Notes: a model not told the origin generated them from the letters alone. A stretch of DNA of 64,000 nucleotides from Bradyrhizobium manausense (GCF_018129685.1 NZ_JAFCLG010000006.1:124001-188000), one strand, 5' to 3'; counted from the first letter of the stretch, positions 35,101 to 45,054 are shown. Made by a program: numbers and translations.

Positions 35101-38100
35101 GGGCCCGTAAACCGCAGCATAACCGTTGCTCACCGCCCTGATGTTGCTGTTCAGGTCGTAGGCCAAGACTTGAGGCGCGAGGAAACCGTTGGGGTTCGCT
35201 GCAACGACATTGCCGGAGCCATCCAGATAATATCCGGGAGACGCCGGCAGCGCGGTGTTGACGCCGGCGGAGTAGATCACGCCGGGGGCGGTCTGGTCCG
35301 ACAGCAGGATGTCGCGCGCCGCCGACACCGCGATGCTGCCGGTGCCGGTGCGGATCATGGTGGGTAGCGCAACGGTGGTTGTGGCGTTCGGATTGCCCGC
35401 AGAATAGAGCTGTTGGGTATAGCTCGTGTGACCGGCGACGACGACATCGCCGCTCCCTGGGAAATGACCCGCATCGATCGACGCAAGCGGGACCACGGCG
35501 TTCGGATTGGCGCTGATGGCAACGGCGCCGTTGGTGTATCGTGCCGCGGCGCCTGCCGTCATCGTGTAGGACCAGGAACCGGGATTGGTGACCTGGACGA
35601 TCTTAACGTCAGCGTCGGCTTTGACCGGGGGACTGGACGCGATCGCGCCATTGCAGTTGACGCACACGTTCAACTGATGCGGAAACAGATCCGCGCCGGC
35701 CAATTGCTGTGAGGTCGGGCTCGAGATATTCGCAGTGGAATCGTAGGGAGCGACTGGAACGGCGGCGTAACCGTTCAGATAGTAAAGATATGCGGTGGTG
35801 TTGGGAATAGAGCTGCTGGTATCAATGCCGCGTTGGCTGGTCTGATTTTTCAGATAATTGGCTACATTCCCGACGTAAGTCGGGTCATTGTAGTTTCCGA
35901 ACTGAAAGAAACCATCGGAGATCGAGGCGTTGACGTTGATATTGCCCGCGGCCCTCAGCGTCAGCACGCCCGGCTCAATCCTGTACTGAGGCAGTGACTG
36001 GGTGCCGAAATTGGCGACATAGCGGTACTCGAAATTCACTCCACTGGTGGCAGGATCGTATGTCTGTGTTTTGCCACTACCCTGGAGCCTCACTGCATTG
36101 CCGGCCGCCAGATTCCAGTTGCTGGCAATGGTGATGTTGCCGGAATTGACCGCGGTGCTCGTATTGACCAGCTCGACGCCGGGGAGAAACTCGACCGCGG
36201 CTTTATTCGGGAGATCGGGATTCTGGAGATCAGCAAAGATCTTGGACTGCGTGAGCTGGGCGACCGCACCATTGAAGCCGTAGCTCACGACGTTGCCCGC
36301 CGAGTCCAGCCCGGTTAGAGTGCCCTGCACGAATTGCGCGATGGCGTTCGTGAAGGCCGAGTTGTTGGCGGGATCGAGGACGCCGTTCCAGCTCACATTC
36401 GGCAACCCAACGCCGCTCTCGGTCGAGACCGTGCCGTAGTCCTCGAGACTGAACTTGCGGGCGCCGGTAATGGTGGCGTCAAGACCCAGGATCTTCACGG
36501 TGCCTTCTTGATATGCGTGACCGGTCACCAGCGGGGCGCGCAGGTACACGGTCCCGCCGTTCCCGGCGCCCGACACATCCATCTTCGCGCCGGACTGCAG
36601 GTCGATATAGCCTTGCGCGTTCCACCCGATGCCCAGCTTGACGTCGCCGCCGACCTGGCCGGCCTGCTTGGTCGAAGCGACGATCGAGGCGGTGCTCTGC
36701 AGCACCACTGCATTGCTGCCGTAGAGCCCAACCTGGCCGCCGGTCTGGCCGTTGCAGTAGGTCACCGTACAGCCGGCCTCGATCACGCCGCCGATGATGA
36801 CCTGCCCGTTCTGGACCGATGTGTTCCAGGTGATGTCGTCTGCGGTGAGCGTGACGGTGTTGGCCCTCAGCGTGTGACCTGCCGAAAGCTGGAGGTTGCC
36901 CGTCTGCGTGCGAACCGAGATCGCGCCGGTGACGCCACCGGCAAAGAGCAGATCGGCGAGAGGATCGAGTGCGATCGCTCCATTGGAAAACAGGTTGAAG
37001 CTGCCGCCACGGCTTGCCGTCTTCATGTCACCGGCATAGCCGGCCGCAAGCATCTGGCCACGCAGGTCGGCGGAGCCGGCCGTCGCCGTCACGTTGATCA
37101 CGCCACCATAGCCCTGGCCTCCAGCGGGCTGGGACACGTCAATCGTGCTGCCGGCCATGGTCACGACATTGCCGAGATCGGCCTGAAGCGACACTTTGCC
37201 GCCCGCGACATACTGAGTGGCGTCGATCAGCGTTTTTGCGTAACCGCCCGCCGCGATCCAGGCGCCGTTATCGAGCCTGACGTCGCCCGAGGTCGCCTCG
37301 AGCCCCAGCGTCCCGGCCTGGGCCTGGATGGTGCCGGACACGTCGATGCTCGCGGCCTTCAGCACGAAGTTGCCGCCGATCTGGCTGCTCGCACCAGGAT
37401 CGGCGGACGCTCCTGCCGGGCGCGCGATGCCTACATTGCCAAGCGTCGTCAGGATGAACTGCGACCCGGTGCCGCTCGCGGTCGCGCTGCCGACCAGCAG
37501 GTCCGGCGTAGTGATGGAGAGATTGACTGGCACGGCGCCCGAGCTACCCAGAGTCATCGCGCCGGAGCCCGCGAGCAAGATCTGTTTGCTGGCGCTCCAG
37601 TTCACCTGCGAGAATCCGCCGATAGTCTGAGCGCCGCCACCGAGATCGATTTCAGCGGCCTCGATGGTCAGCGCACCACCTGTCGTCGGCACATTCGTCG
37701 GCGCAGCCACCGCGCTGGTGTTGACGAGAGTGACGCTGGCGCCGGTCCCGATGTTGACGTCGGAGCCGCTACCGAGCAGGGCCGGCGCGTCGAGCGTCAG
37801 GTTCTGCAGCTTTGGTGCAAACGCAACGCCGCTGGTGAACGTGATGTTGCCGTTGTAGGCCTTCAGCGACAGCCCCTGCACCGACGCGAGCGTGGTCTGG
37901 AGGGTATCGGCCGACAACGCCAGCGCACCGGTCGCGCCGTTGCCGAGGCCGATACTTTGAGCGGTCAGGTTGAGCTGCTTGGCCTGGATCACGGCGGCGG
38001 CGGCGCCATTGACCGGCCTGTTCAGCGCGATCGCGTTCGTCGGCCCCGATGCCTGCAGGCTCAGCGTCGTGGTGGAAACGCGCGTGCCGGCTTCGATGGT

Positions 38101-41100
38101 GACGTTGCTGGTGTTGCCGGCGGGAAGTGTCAGCGAGCCGATCACCGGCGTCCCTGGACCGATGTCGGCGAAGTCGATGGTGAGCGTGGGTGTCGACGTG
38201 CCGGTCGGGCCCGTGATGGTGTTCTTCGGATTGCTGGTCGCCATGAACACCGCGCCGAGGCCGCCGCTGTACAGCGGCAACGAGACGTTTGTGAGGGGCA
38301 CGCCCTGGCCGGTAAAGAACGAAAACACGTTCGCGCCGGTGATGTGCGTCCCGGTCGAATCCAGCGTGCCGCCGAGCGCTGTCGCGATCGCCCGCGCCGA
38401 GGTGGCAGTGGCGGACGCCGGGTTCGCGTAGACATAGTTGCGACCGTAAGTGCTCTGCACACCGCTGACCGTGTCGATCACACTGCCGGACTTGACGACG
38501 ACCTGCCCTCCGCTCGTCGTGCTCACCTGGAAGTTGGTGGTAAAGGTACCGCCCGCGATCGACAGCGATTGATTGATGGTCTGGGTTTGCGGCGGCGTCG
38601 CTCCCGCCACCAGCAGGATTTCGGGCGCAGTAAAAGCGACACCGCCGGTGTCGATCACCACGCTCGATGCTGCCGGCGTGATCGTGGTGGTGCCGTTGGC
38701 CTGGTCGGTGCGCTGGCCGCCGATCAGGATGCTCTCGAAATTGAACGCATTGAGCTCGTTGACGTCGAGACCGACATAGCCGGCCGGCGCATTGCCGGCA
38801 CCGTTGACCACCGCCACCTGGCTGCCCGAAACGTCGAGCTGGCCGCCGCGGCCGACATTGCCGCTGCTGTCCGTCCCTGGCTGGGTCGCCACCGTGCCGG
38901 ACAGCAGGATTTGCTGCTGCGCCACGACGGCCAGCCGGCCCGCGTCGATCGGCAGCGGTGACGGCGTCGTAGTGCTGCTGTGCTTGGGGAAATAGCTGTT
39001 GCCGCTGGTGACCGTATACTCGCTGTACTGCCGCCAGACCGTCCCGGTCTGGATCGCGAACAACTCGCTGCCGGCCGAACGCTTGGCCGTATTGGTGGAT
39101 TGGGTATAGTTGCCCGCGACGAGGACGGTGCCGTCCTGCAACGTGGTCCCGGACGCGATATTCCTGCCGAGATTGCTGCCATAGTCGACGACGCGCAGCG
39201 CGCCGGGCAGGATCGCGTAATGGCCGGGATAGAGCGTGTAGGTGCCGGCCGGAATGCCGCCGCCGCCGCTGATGGTGATCTGCGTTCCCGCGAGCGGATA
39301 CGGATCGCCTGCCTGGCTGGCGCTCTGCGCAGCCGTGAAATTGATGTCGAGCGCCGCGACCGGGTCGTTGCGCGACGGCAGCAGCGCGTAAACGGTCGGC
39401 TGGCCGCTGACGGTTGCAAGCGTGTCCCTTGACCCGCCGGTGCCGGCGACGAACTCACCCGCAACCACATCGCCGCCGCCGCTCAAATTGGTGGTCGACC
39501 CCACACCCACGCTGACATTGGTGCCGCTCAGCGTCACGGCCTTGCCCGGAAGCTGTGCCAGCGGCGCGAGCGCGTTGTTGTAATACCAGTTGATGCCGTC
39601 CTGGGTGGTGCCATAAGGCACAATTGTGTTGTCCAGCGAGACCGACGTGAGGCTGCCTGCGCCGAGAGTGACCTGCTGGGTGCCGCTGCCGCCGAGCGTG
39701 ATGGTGCCGAGCGGCGCAAACAAATTGCCGTCCTGCACGATGTTCGGCGCCACGACGTTGACGCTGCCGCCGGCTGACAGAGGCGTTTGAGGCGCGCTGC
39801 CGGCCGGCGCGGTGAAGGTCACCGTGCCCGGCGCCTGGATGGTGAAGTTGACGGCGGAGACCGGGTAGATCCGCTCGGCCGAAAGCGTCAGATTGCCGCT
39901 CGCCGCAAGGCTGCCCGAGAACGTCGAGGGATAGACCAGCACCTCACCTGCTGTGGTAGCCTTGCTAATCCCATTCGAGACCTTGGGCGTGCTCAGGCGA
40001 ATGTCCGCGGTGGTGTAGCGGTTGGCACTGCCCGGATTCGGCGAACCACCAAGCGTGATCTGAGCGAAGTTTGAGAACGCAGCGCCTTCGACATCGATGT
40101 TCATCGCATCGACGACAAGGCTGCTGGCCGGATTGGTCGCGGCGGTCGATGTTCCCCCGCCCCCTGTGAGCATCACATAAGGCGCCGACAGCACCGTGCT
40201 GCTGCCGGGGGTGTTGCCGTCCAGCGAGATGGAGCTGGCGGCGATGTGCAGCCGGTTGGCCACGTTCCAGTCGAGCGCGCCGGAAATGGTGAGATTGCGG
40301 AAGGTGGGTGCGTTGAAGCCGAAGGTCTTGTCGGTGAGGTCCGTGAAGATATGGCCGGGACCACCGGCTGAGTAACCGCTGTACAAGAAGACGTTGTCGA
40401 ACGCCCCTAAGCGGTCCACCGTGGCCACGATTTGATTGGTGAAAGGCGCGAGTTGACCGCTGCCAAGCGCCGCCAGCGAGGTGAGATCGCCCGCGCTCGC
40501 CGGCGCCGCGAGCGATGCGAGTGCTGTCGTCACGTTGGCCGAGCCTTGCTGGAGCGTGACGTTCGACCCGCCCAGCATCAACGTTCCGCCATTGGCCGAC
40601 GGATTGGCCTGCCCCGTGACGGGCGAGCGGCCACCGACCGCGGTGAATGTGCCGCCCCATACGAAGGCGCCGACATCGACGCTGACCGTGCCGGCATCGC
40701 TCCACATCGATACCGGGCTCGCGCCGCGCCCGGTGGCGTCCTTGGCCTGGATCGTGGCCGAGATGCCGGACACGTCGACCACGGCGCCCTGCTGCGCAAC
40801 CAGATAACCTGTCGGCGCAGTCGACGAACCAGCTCCAATCGACTCCTGCGGAAGCGCTTCAACCGTGAATGTGCCGCCGGCCAGCAGCGCGGCGCTGACG
40901 CCGCTGGAGACGCCGTTGTTGCCGAAGCTCGAATTCGCGATGACAGTTCCTGACAGATCGATGAGCGAATTCGGCCCGAGCCAGGTCTGCCGCGAATAAA
41001 CCGACACCGTGCCGCCGTGGTCGACGATCTGGCCCAGCAGCAGGACGCTTTGGGCCGTGGTTTGCGTCGTCGTGTCGACGCCGGACGACGATGACACGTT

Positions 41101-44100
41101 GGGTGTACCATAGAAGGTAACGCTCGCACGCGCGTCCGTGACGATCGAGGCACCGGCGCCAAGCGTGATGTTGTTCGAGGCAAGAGTGAGATTGACCGGC
41201 GTGCGCAGATCGTCCGCCAGCGTCTCCAGCGGAAACAGCGGCGCGAACCCGCTCCCATTTGCACCCGATGCGATCTTCGTGCCTGTCGGCACCGACACGT
41301 AACTTGCGACGCTGGAGAGGTTCTGCTGCTCCAGGCGCATCGACGTTCCCGCGGCAATCGCGATGCTATCGGTGACGCCGGCACGGCCCGAACTGGCGGA
41401 TTCGATGACATAGGCGCCGAAACCGCCGTTGTTGAAGAACGAGGCGGGCAAGAACAGGCCGCCGCCGGTTGGTTGCCCGTTGGAGTCCGGCTGCCCGCCG
41501 ATCTGGATGGCCTGCGGCGCGGCAATTTTCAGGATGCCGTTGCTCTGGAAACCATAGGCGCGCAGCGATCCGTTAAGCTGAAGGACCGAGATTGCGCCGC
41601 TGTTAGGATTGGTTAGACCACCGACGGAGGTCGTTGGATCCGGACCTCCCCATGAAGCACCTTGATAGAGTTCAAGCGAAATGCTGCCGGCGCTGCCAGC
41701 CATTACGCCCGGCGACGCCGTCTGGGCTTTGCCCTGCGGGGAAATGTAGCCACCGCTCGAAACGTCGAGCAGGCTCGCTGCCGCCAGTACAATGCTGCCG
41801 GTCGTGTCGACAATAGCGCCACGATTATCTGAACTGTTGTTGGTCGCGATCGAGATGCTGCCGCCGTTGATGAAGCCCGGGCCGACCACACCGGAATCGA
41901 GCTGACCGGAATCGTTGACCCAACGGCCGCTGGCATCCAGCGTGCCCTCGACGAAAATATCGGCTTTGCCCGAGGCGGTCCGCGGCGTACTAAGCCATTT
42001 GCCAAATTTGCCCGCCCCACTCGTGAAGCCAAAGCGATCAGTTACCAAGCTGATATTGCCGCCGGCCGCTGACACCGTCCCTGCAATATCGATCGCACCC
42101 GGCACCACCGCCGAGAAGCTGCCGCCAGCAGCAAGATTCAGCGTGCTGTCGGACGTCACGAACAGATCATTGGCGGTGATGGAAAGGCCGCTCAGGCCGT
42201 AGGACGAGAGCTGGTCCGCTGACAGCGTCATCGGGCTGAGCGGGCTGGTCGAAGTGAAATTAGCCGAAGACGTGTTCCCGCCTGGTCCCGTCACCACCAC
42301 GCTCGCCGGGGTGGTGATCGAGAGCGTGCCCTGCGAGGGCGCGGTCCCGGCGCCGGCCTGCAGCGCGCCGGTGACCGAACCAAAGATCAGCCTGGCGGCC
42401 TGGAACTCGGGGTCGATGGTCGAAAAGGAGATGCTGCCAGCATCGGATCCCTGCAGATAGCCCGCCTGCACGGAGTGCGTCTGGAAGGTGGTCCAGGTCT
42501 CGGTCACGCCCCAATGCGGGTGATTGACGGTGAACTGCCCGGCGATGCCGATGTAGGTCAGGTCCGGGCTGGCCTTGGCGATATCGTAGCGGCGGCCGTC
42601 CGATCCGATCAGCACGGTGGTCGGCACGAGGCCGGCCAGAAACTCCTCGTAGCCGCCGGCAACGTTGACCACCGAGCCCGACTGGAGCGTGACGGCCGTG
42701 GGGGCCGCCGAGGTGAGGTCGGTCTTGAAGCTGACGCTGCCGCCCTTTGTCATGAGCTGGTCGATGCTTCTGGAGACGGTGTCCGTGTAGCCGCAGGCGT
42801 TTGCAACCGGCGTCCCGCACCAGGTCGTGCCGTTGCTGTTCTTTCCCGTGGCACGGATGTCGATCCACAGCGTCTTGCCGTAGAGCACGCCACTGCGCTG
42901 GAGCGGCTCGTCGGCGAAATCGATGCCGCGCGGCTGGATCGAGATGAAATTATAGCTCGCCGGCAGCTGCACATCCTGCAAACCCGCGACGTCGATCGTG
43001 GCGCCGGGCTCGGCGATCCCGTCGACGGTCCCGGCCCCCGACATCACGATGCTTGGCGAACCGCTGAGGCTGGCCGAAATGGTATCGTCGGGTCTGCCCG
43101 CATAGGCCGGGTTTGAGGCAAAAGCGTTGAGCGACACCACGGCGGAGGGCGCCGAAACCAGCGCCCCCGGTCCGAGCGTGACGCTGAGCTGCCCGCTCAT
43201 CTCGACGAAAGCCGGCGTGAAGTTCTGGACGGAGCTGCCTGAGGAGCCGCCGGACAGCGTTTCCCCGTTTTCGTAGGGCGGGATGTAGATGGTTCCGTTC
43301 ATGGTCACGCTGGTGGCCGCATCCATCAGGACCATGCTGTTGCGGGAGATGCTGGTGGGTGCATAGATGACGCCGCCCACACGATTGCCCGTGGTCGGAT
43401 CGAGCACGACGTTGCCGGCGGCATCATGGAGGGCATCCATCGAGATCCGGTCGCCCATCATGACCACGGCGGCCTGCGGCGCTACGATCAATCCGTCGTT
43501 GCTGACTTGCCCTGTCCCGGGTCGAAATGGGCCGCTCGGCTTGCCCAGGACGTATGTGCTGGCATATTGCTGGATCTGGAAACCGGTACCCCGGAAGCCA
43601 GCATCGGTCAGGACCGATTTCGGAATGGTACCGCTGATATAACTTCCCTTGGTTGCCGTGATCTCCTGCCCCGAGACCAGTGCGACTTCATTGCCGGGCG
43701 CAATGATGCTGCCGTGGTTGGCGACGTTGACGCCGAACAGATAGACGAAGCCGGGCGTGGGATTGGGATTGGTCGCAATCGTCGCGCCGGCATCGACGCG
43801 GACGCCAATTCCGGTCGGGACGGCGTCCTCCGGCAAGGTCGTGGAGAAGCTCTGTGTCGTCGTGTTGGCGATGCCGATACTGTTGAAGAAATCGTCGCGA
43901 TTTTTTCGGGGTGAGCCGCGCGTGCCGAGATCGAGATCGGAGGCGACGAGCGAACCGATATTGATCTGCGAGCTGCCGCCGAAAATGATGCCGTTGGCAT
44001 TGATGATGTAGACGCCGCCGTTCGCCTTGATCTGGCCGAGAACCTGGCTCGGCGCCAGGCTCGGATCCGTGACCCGGTTCAGAACAGTCCAGTTCGACGC

Positions 44101-44655
44101 TTGCCCGTTGAAATCCAGGGTGGTGTTCCGGCCGACGTTGAACGTCTGCCAGTTCAGGATCGCGTGCTGCTGGTTCTGGGTGATGTCGACATAGGTGCGC
44201 CCGTTCTTCGAGGACACGACGGGGGCGGAGGCATTTTGCCATAGGGTCGGGTCGAGAAGGGTTGGATCTTTCTTGGCAGGATCGTTGACAGCATAGCCGG
44301 TATAGTTAGCCGGATTGAGACCGCCAACAGCGATCCCGTCCGGAATCGAGCTCGGCGCCTTCTGTGCCGCGGCTGCGGCAGCGGCCTGCGCCGTGAGCTG
44401 GGCCCGCAGCGCCAGAGCGCCCTGCGTCAGCGACCGCTGGGCCTGCAGCCCGGCCATCGAGGCCTGGATCGCTGCCGCCTGCTGGGCGGCCTGCGTGGCC
44501 GCGACGGCCGACGGGGCGCCAACGCTGTTCAGGTCCCGCGCCTCGGCCACGGCGCCGGACGCCAGGAGCGCGACAACGCTGACGCTGCCGAGCAGCATCT
44601 GCTGACGAAAGCGATGCGACCGATCATGCGGGACGAGAGTGCCATTCGCGGCCAT
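32131..44655 (-). CDS. giant two-partner-secretion exoprotein (filamentous haemagglutinin family, TpsA, DUF3739)
   Basis: A 4,174-residue secreted protein. Signal peptide about 1-39 (MLLGSVSVVALLASGAVAEA), an Ala/Gln-rich helix (about 50-100), then the TPS domain (about 155-285: NWQTFNVGRNTTLDFNG, GGVYIINANGIIFGGSSQIN). The body is thousands of residues of repetitive Gly/Ser/Thr/Ala beta-helix sequence. The C-terminal region (about 3700-4110) resembles DUF3739: GGDISMWSSNANLDAGRGAK and YLLAPRGIINFGSAGVRASG. I find only eight cysteines, in four close pairs (613/621, 2629/2634, 2998/3001, 3773/3780). The TpsB partner is most likely the gene at 23779-25572. A role in adhesion or biofilm is inferred from the family. 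The same region carries long antisense frames that are shadows. Confidence 0.95.
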   Translation of the reverse strand: MAANGTLVPHDRSHRFRQQMLLGSVSVVALLASGAVAEARDLNSVGAPSAVAATQAAQQAAAIQASMAGLQAQRSLTQGALALRAQLTAQAAAAAAAQKAPSSIPDGIAVGGLNPANYTGYAVNDPAKKDPTLLDPTLWQNASAPVVSSKNGRTYVDITQNQQHAILNWQTFNVGRNTTLDFNGQASNWTVLNRVTDPSLAPSQVLGQIKANGGVYIINANGIIFGGSSQINIGSLVASDLDLGTRGSPRKNRDDFFNSIGIANTTTQSFSTTLPEDAVPTGIGVRVDAGATIATNPNPTPGFVYLFGVNVANHGSIIAPGNEVALVSGQEITATKGSYISGTIPKSVLTDAGFRGTGFQIQQYASTYVLGKPSGPFRPGTGQVSNDGLIVAPQAAVVMMGDRISMDALHDAAGNVVLDPTTGNRVGGVIYAPTSISRNSMVLMDAATSVTMNGTIYIPPYENGETLSGGSSGSSVQNFTPAFVEMSGQLSVTLGPGALVSAPSAVVSLNAFASNPAYAGRPDDTISASLSGSPSIVMSGAGTVDGIAEPGATIDVAGLQDVQLPASYNFISIQPRGIDFADEPLQRSGVLYGKTLWIDIRATGKNSNGTTWCGTPVANACGYTDTVSRSIDQLMTKGGSVSFKTDLTSAAPTAVTLQSGSVVNVAGGYEEFLAGLVPTTVLIGSDGRRYDIAKASPDLTYIGIAGQFTVNHPHWGVTETWTTFQTHSVQAGYLQGSDAGSISFSTIDPEFQAARLIFGSVTGALQAGAGTAPSQGTLSITTPASVVVTGPGGNTSSANFTSTSPLSPMTLSADQLSSYGLSGLSITANDLFVTSDSTLNLAAGGSFSAVVPGAIDIAGTVSAAGGNISLVTDRFGFTSGAGKFGKWLSTPRTASGKADIFVEGTLDASGRWVNDSGQLDSGVVGPGFINGGSISIATNNSSDNRGAIVDTTGSIVLAAASLLDVSSGGYISPQGKAQTASPGVMAGSAGSISLELYQGASWGGPDPTTSVGGLTNPNSGAISVLQLNGSLRAYGFQSNGILKIAAPQAIQIGGQPDSNGQPTGGGLFLPASFFNNGGFGAYVIESASSGRAGVTDSIAIAAGTSMRLEQQNLSSVASYVSVPTGTKIASGANGSGFAPLFPLETLADDLRTPVNLTLASNNITLGAGASIVTDARASVTFYGTPNVSSSSGVDTTTQTTAQSVLLLGQIVDHGGTVSVYSRQTWLGPNSLIDLSGTVIANSSFGNNGVSSGVSAALLAGGTFTVEALPQESIGAGSSTAPTGYLVAQQGAVVDVSGISATIQAKDATGRGASPVSMWSDAGTVSVDVGAFVWGGTFTAVGGRSPVTGQANPSANGGTLMLGGSNVTLQQGSANVTTALASLAAPASAGDLTSLAALGSGQLAPFTNQIVATVDRLGAFDNVFLYSGYSAGGPGHIFTDLTDKTFGFNAPTFRNLTISGALDWNVANRLHIAASSISLDGNTPGSSTVLSAPYVMLTGGGGTSTAATNPASSLVVDAMNIDVEGAAFSNFAQITLGGSPNPGSANRYTTADIRLSTPKVSNGISKATTAGEVLVYPSTFSGSLAASGNLTLSAERIYPVSAVNFTIQAPGTVTFTAPAGSAPQTPLSAGGSVNVVAPNIVQDGNLFAPLGTITLGGSGTQQVTLGAGSLTSVSLDNTIVPYGTTQDGINWYYNNALAPLAQLPGKAVTLSGTNVSVGVGSTTNLSGGGDVVAGEFVAGTGGSRDTLATVSGQPTVYALLPSRNDPVAALDINFTAAQSASQAGDPYPLAGTQITISGGGGIPAGTYTLYPGHYAILPGALRVVDYGSNLGRNIASGTTLQDGTVLVAGNYTQSTNTAKRSAGSELFAIQTGTVWRQYSEYTVTSGNSYFPKHSSTTTPSPLPIDAGRLAVVAQQQILLSGTVATQPGTDSSGNVGRGGQLDVSGSQVAVVNGAGNAPAGYVGLDVNELNAFNFESILIGGQRTDQANGTTTITPAASSVVIDTGGVAFTAPEILLVAGATPPQTQTINQSLSIAGGTFTTNFQVSTTSGGQVVVKSGSVIDTVSGVQSTYGRNYVYANPASATATSARAIATALGGTLDSTGTHITGANVFSFFTGQGVPLTNVSLPLYSGGLGAVFMATSNPKNTITGPTGTSTPTLTIDFADIGPGTPVIGSLTLPAGNTSNVTIEAGTRVSTTTLSLQASGPTNAIALNRPVNGAAAAVIQAKQLNLTAQSIGLGNGATGALALSADTLQTTLASVQGLSLKAYNGNITFTSGVAFAPKLQNLTLDAPALLGSGSDVNIGTGASVTLVNTSAVAAPTNVPTTGGALTIEAAEIDLGGGAQTIGGFSQVNWSASKQILLAGSGAMTLGSSGAVPVNLSITTPDLLVGSATASGTGSQFILTTLGNVGIARPAGASADPGASSQIGGNFVLKAASIDVSGTIQAQAGTLGLEATSGDVRLDNGAWIAAGGYAKTLIDATQYVAGGKVSLQADLGNVVTMAGSTIDVSQPAGGQGYGGVINVTATAGSADLRGQMLAAGYAGDMKTASRGGSFNLFSNGAIALDPLADLLFAGGVTGAISVRTQTGNLQLSAGHTLRANTVTLTADDITWNTSVQNGQVIIGGVIEAGCTVTYCNGQTGGQVGLYGSNAVVLQSTASIVASTKQAGQVGGDVKLGIGWNAQGYIDLQSGAKMDVSGAGNGGTVYLRAPLVTGHAYQEGTVKILGLDATITGARKFSLEDYGTVSTESGVGLPNVSWNGVLDPANNSAFTNAIAQFVQGTLTGLDSAGNVVSYGFNGAVAQLTQSKIFADLQNPDLPNKAAVEFLPGVELVNTSTAVNSGNITIASNWNLAAGNAVRLQGSGKTQTYDPATSGVNFEYRYVANFGTQSLPQYRIEPGVLTLRAAGNINVNASISDGFFQFGNYNDPTYVGNVANYLKNQTSQRGIDTSSSIPNTTAYLYYLNGYAAVPVAPYDSTANISSPTSQQLAGADLFPHQLNVCVNCNGAIASSPPVKADADVKIVQVTNPGSWSYTMTAGAAARYTNGAVAISANPNAVVPLASIDAGHFPGSGDVVVAGHTSYTQQLYSAGNPNATTTVALPTMIRTGTGSIAVSAARDILLSDQTAPGVIYSAGVNTALPASPGYYLDGSGNVVAANPNGFLAPQVLAYDLNSNIRAVSNGYAAVYGPPTAAAFPTEGGDVTLVAQRDIIRVGNPTTSVTATNSGTKTVSDYQYFFPWLLADAAITPIGSANDAPNVSLLGAGVFAPFGTAIASQSAWWIQYGSFQQGILSAGGNVSVTAGRDLIDVSVSLPTTGYASGGLASVGSGVLNTPVMTVNGSGNMIVQAGRNILGGSFYEGSGTATIVAGGSVGPNGNLTTKTGTLQDLPVLAVDSGQITLTAGGSVSIGGVINPAELHSQTTSYANPANSSATTAPIFMDTYGPDSAVNVVAIAGNINIALSQTATISQKIAGQGSIFETNFPASFSAVALNGDITTNGLTGSKNNGIVLNGSPNGTFQLLAEGSIDLTGGVSPTLPSGALALPQSFPTLSAGPSLLDQAFDPYQPNNGATGASSQANLAQATNASTAKIYAVNGSITGAGQININRPTRVQAGLDIVDLNLTVENIAASDVSSVIAGRDIDYTGYHNLGGMQVAGPGFFLVEAGRNLGPFLPVNFDTAASATVQEGITSVGNASSIPVGNQWVQGSPGMYNPALLGPFSAAVKNRNPLLPTTGADIIALFGVGNKVNYQAVIDTYIDPANAANVAHNYIGELTSFLCTTGALTCSGGVPPAGTDVFAKFLSEPTALQHVFVDQVFTAELKGIGNTGSSLYQYYQGNSTLYNQTQKAALLDGYIMINTLFPTASGYTNNLGGSLKPVGDGLTTALGQANTSGKYAVNVLRLIQTVDLNGAAANFAKEVPPLVQTGDLNLLHATIQTGLGGNVSLLGPGGNVLVGSLAVEPNPNLKLNNLGILTLSGGDINTFTDGNVLVNTSRIFTEQGGDISMWSSNANLDAGRGAKTTASQPPLQVFFDADDYQIIDPAGLVTGAGIGVLQTTGNSTASNLYLLAPRGIINFGSAGVRASGNLVVVAPVISNADNAHVGGTAIGIPTVAAPNVGALTAASNTAGQQNKSTEPPTGSKSEGTASVFVVQVLSYGEGQDATGTGGDGNGKKDNQGNGAQ

Positions 44656-45029
44656 AGCAAGTCCTTTTCCAAACAGAACAAAATCCGGAGCAACCGCAGG
44701 AGATCACGCGAGGAACGTCGCGCGTCTTCTCCCCGATCGATCCGGACTTGGTCGGCACTGCCCTGGATATCATCGGCAGGCATAATACCGTTAACAAAGC
44801 GTTTAACGGCATTACCTGACGACTGTGTGTCAATTTTATAGTGTTATCGGATACCGTTAATCGCGGCTGCAGCGGGACTTCGGGAGCCGGATACGACGAT
44901 TTGCCGGCGATGGAAGGGCCACGGCTGGTGGTTCCATCACCGAGACTCGACGCATCGACATCTCCCACGCAGATGTGAACGGCATCACTCCGTCGCGGTA
45001 GCGTTGTTGCTCTCCCCCAAAACAAAAAA
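44656..45029. promoter_or_regulatory. tpsA upstream region with repeated TTAACGG-type motifs
   Basis: The promoter region of tpsA lies here. ATACCGTTAA occurs twice in direct orientation (44785-44794 and 44851-44860). The first copy also forms an inverted repeat CCGTTAA (44788-44794) / TTAACGG (44803-44809) with 8 bases between. The stretch around 44780-44860 is clearly AT-richer than its surroundings. These are good operator candidates. The spacing of the two TTAA boxes (8 bases) is one longer than a classical CtrA site. Confidence 0.5.
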
Positions 45030-45054
45030 GTGCACCCGGCGTGACCGGGTGCAC
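45020..45054 (-). terminator. intrinsic terminator of the PstS-like gene
   Basis: On the minus strand GTGCACCCGG pairs with CCGGGTGCAC (45030-45054 overall) around a 5-base loop, followed by TTTTTTGTTTT. A textbook Rho-independent terminator for the gene ending at 45110. Confidence 0.92.

Noticed and set aside
36334-38961. 875-codon plus-strand open frame antisense to tpsA
   Set aside because: It lies wholly within the strongly supported minus-strand tpsA, is rich in Arg/Ala/Gly/His, has no ribosome binding site and no recognisable domain. Long antisense frames are expected opposite GC-rich repetitive genes.
44785-44809. CtrA binding site
   Set aside because: The spacing between the two TTAA boxes is 8 bases, not the 7 of the CtrA consensus; kept only as an unassigned operator candidate.
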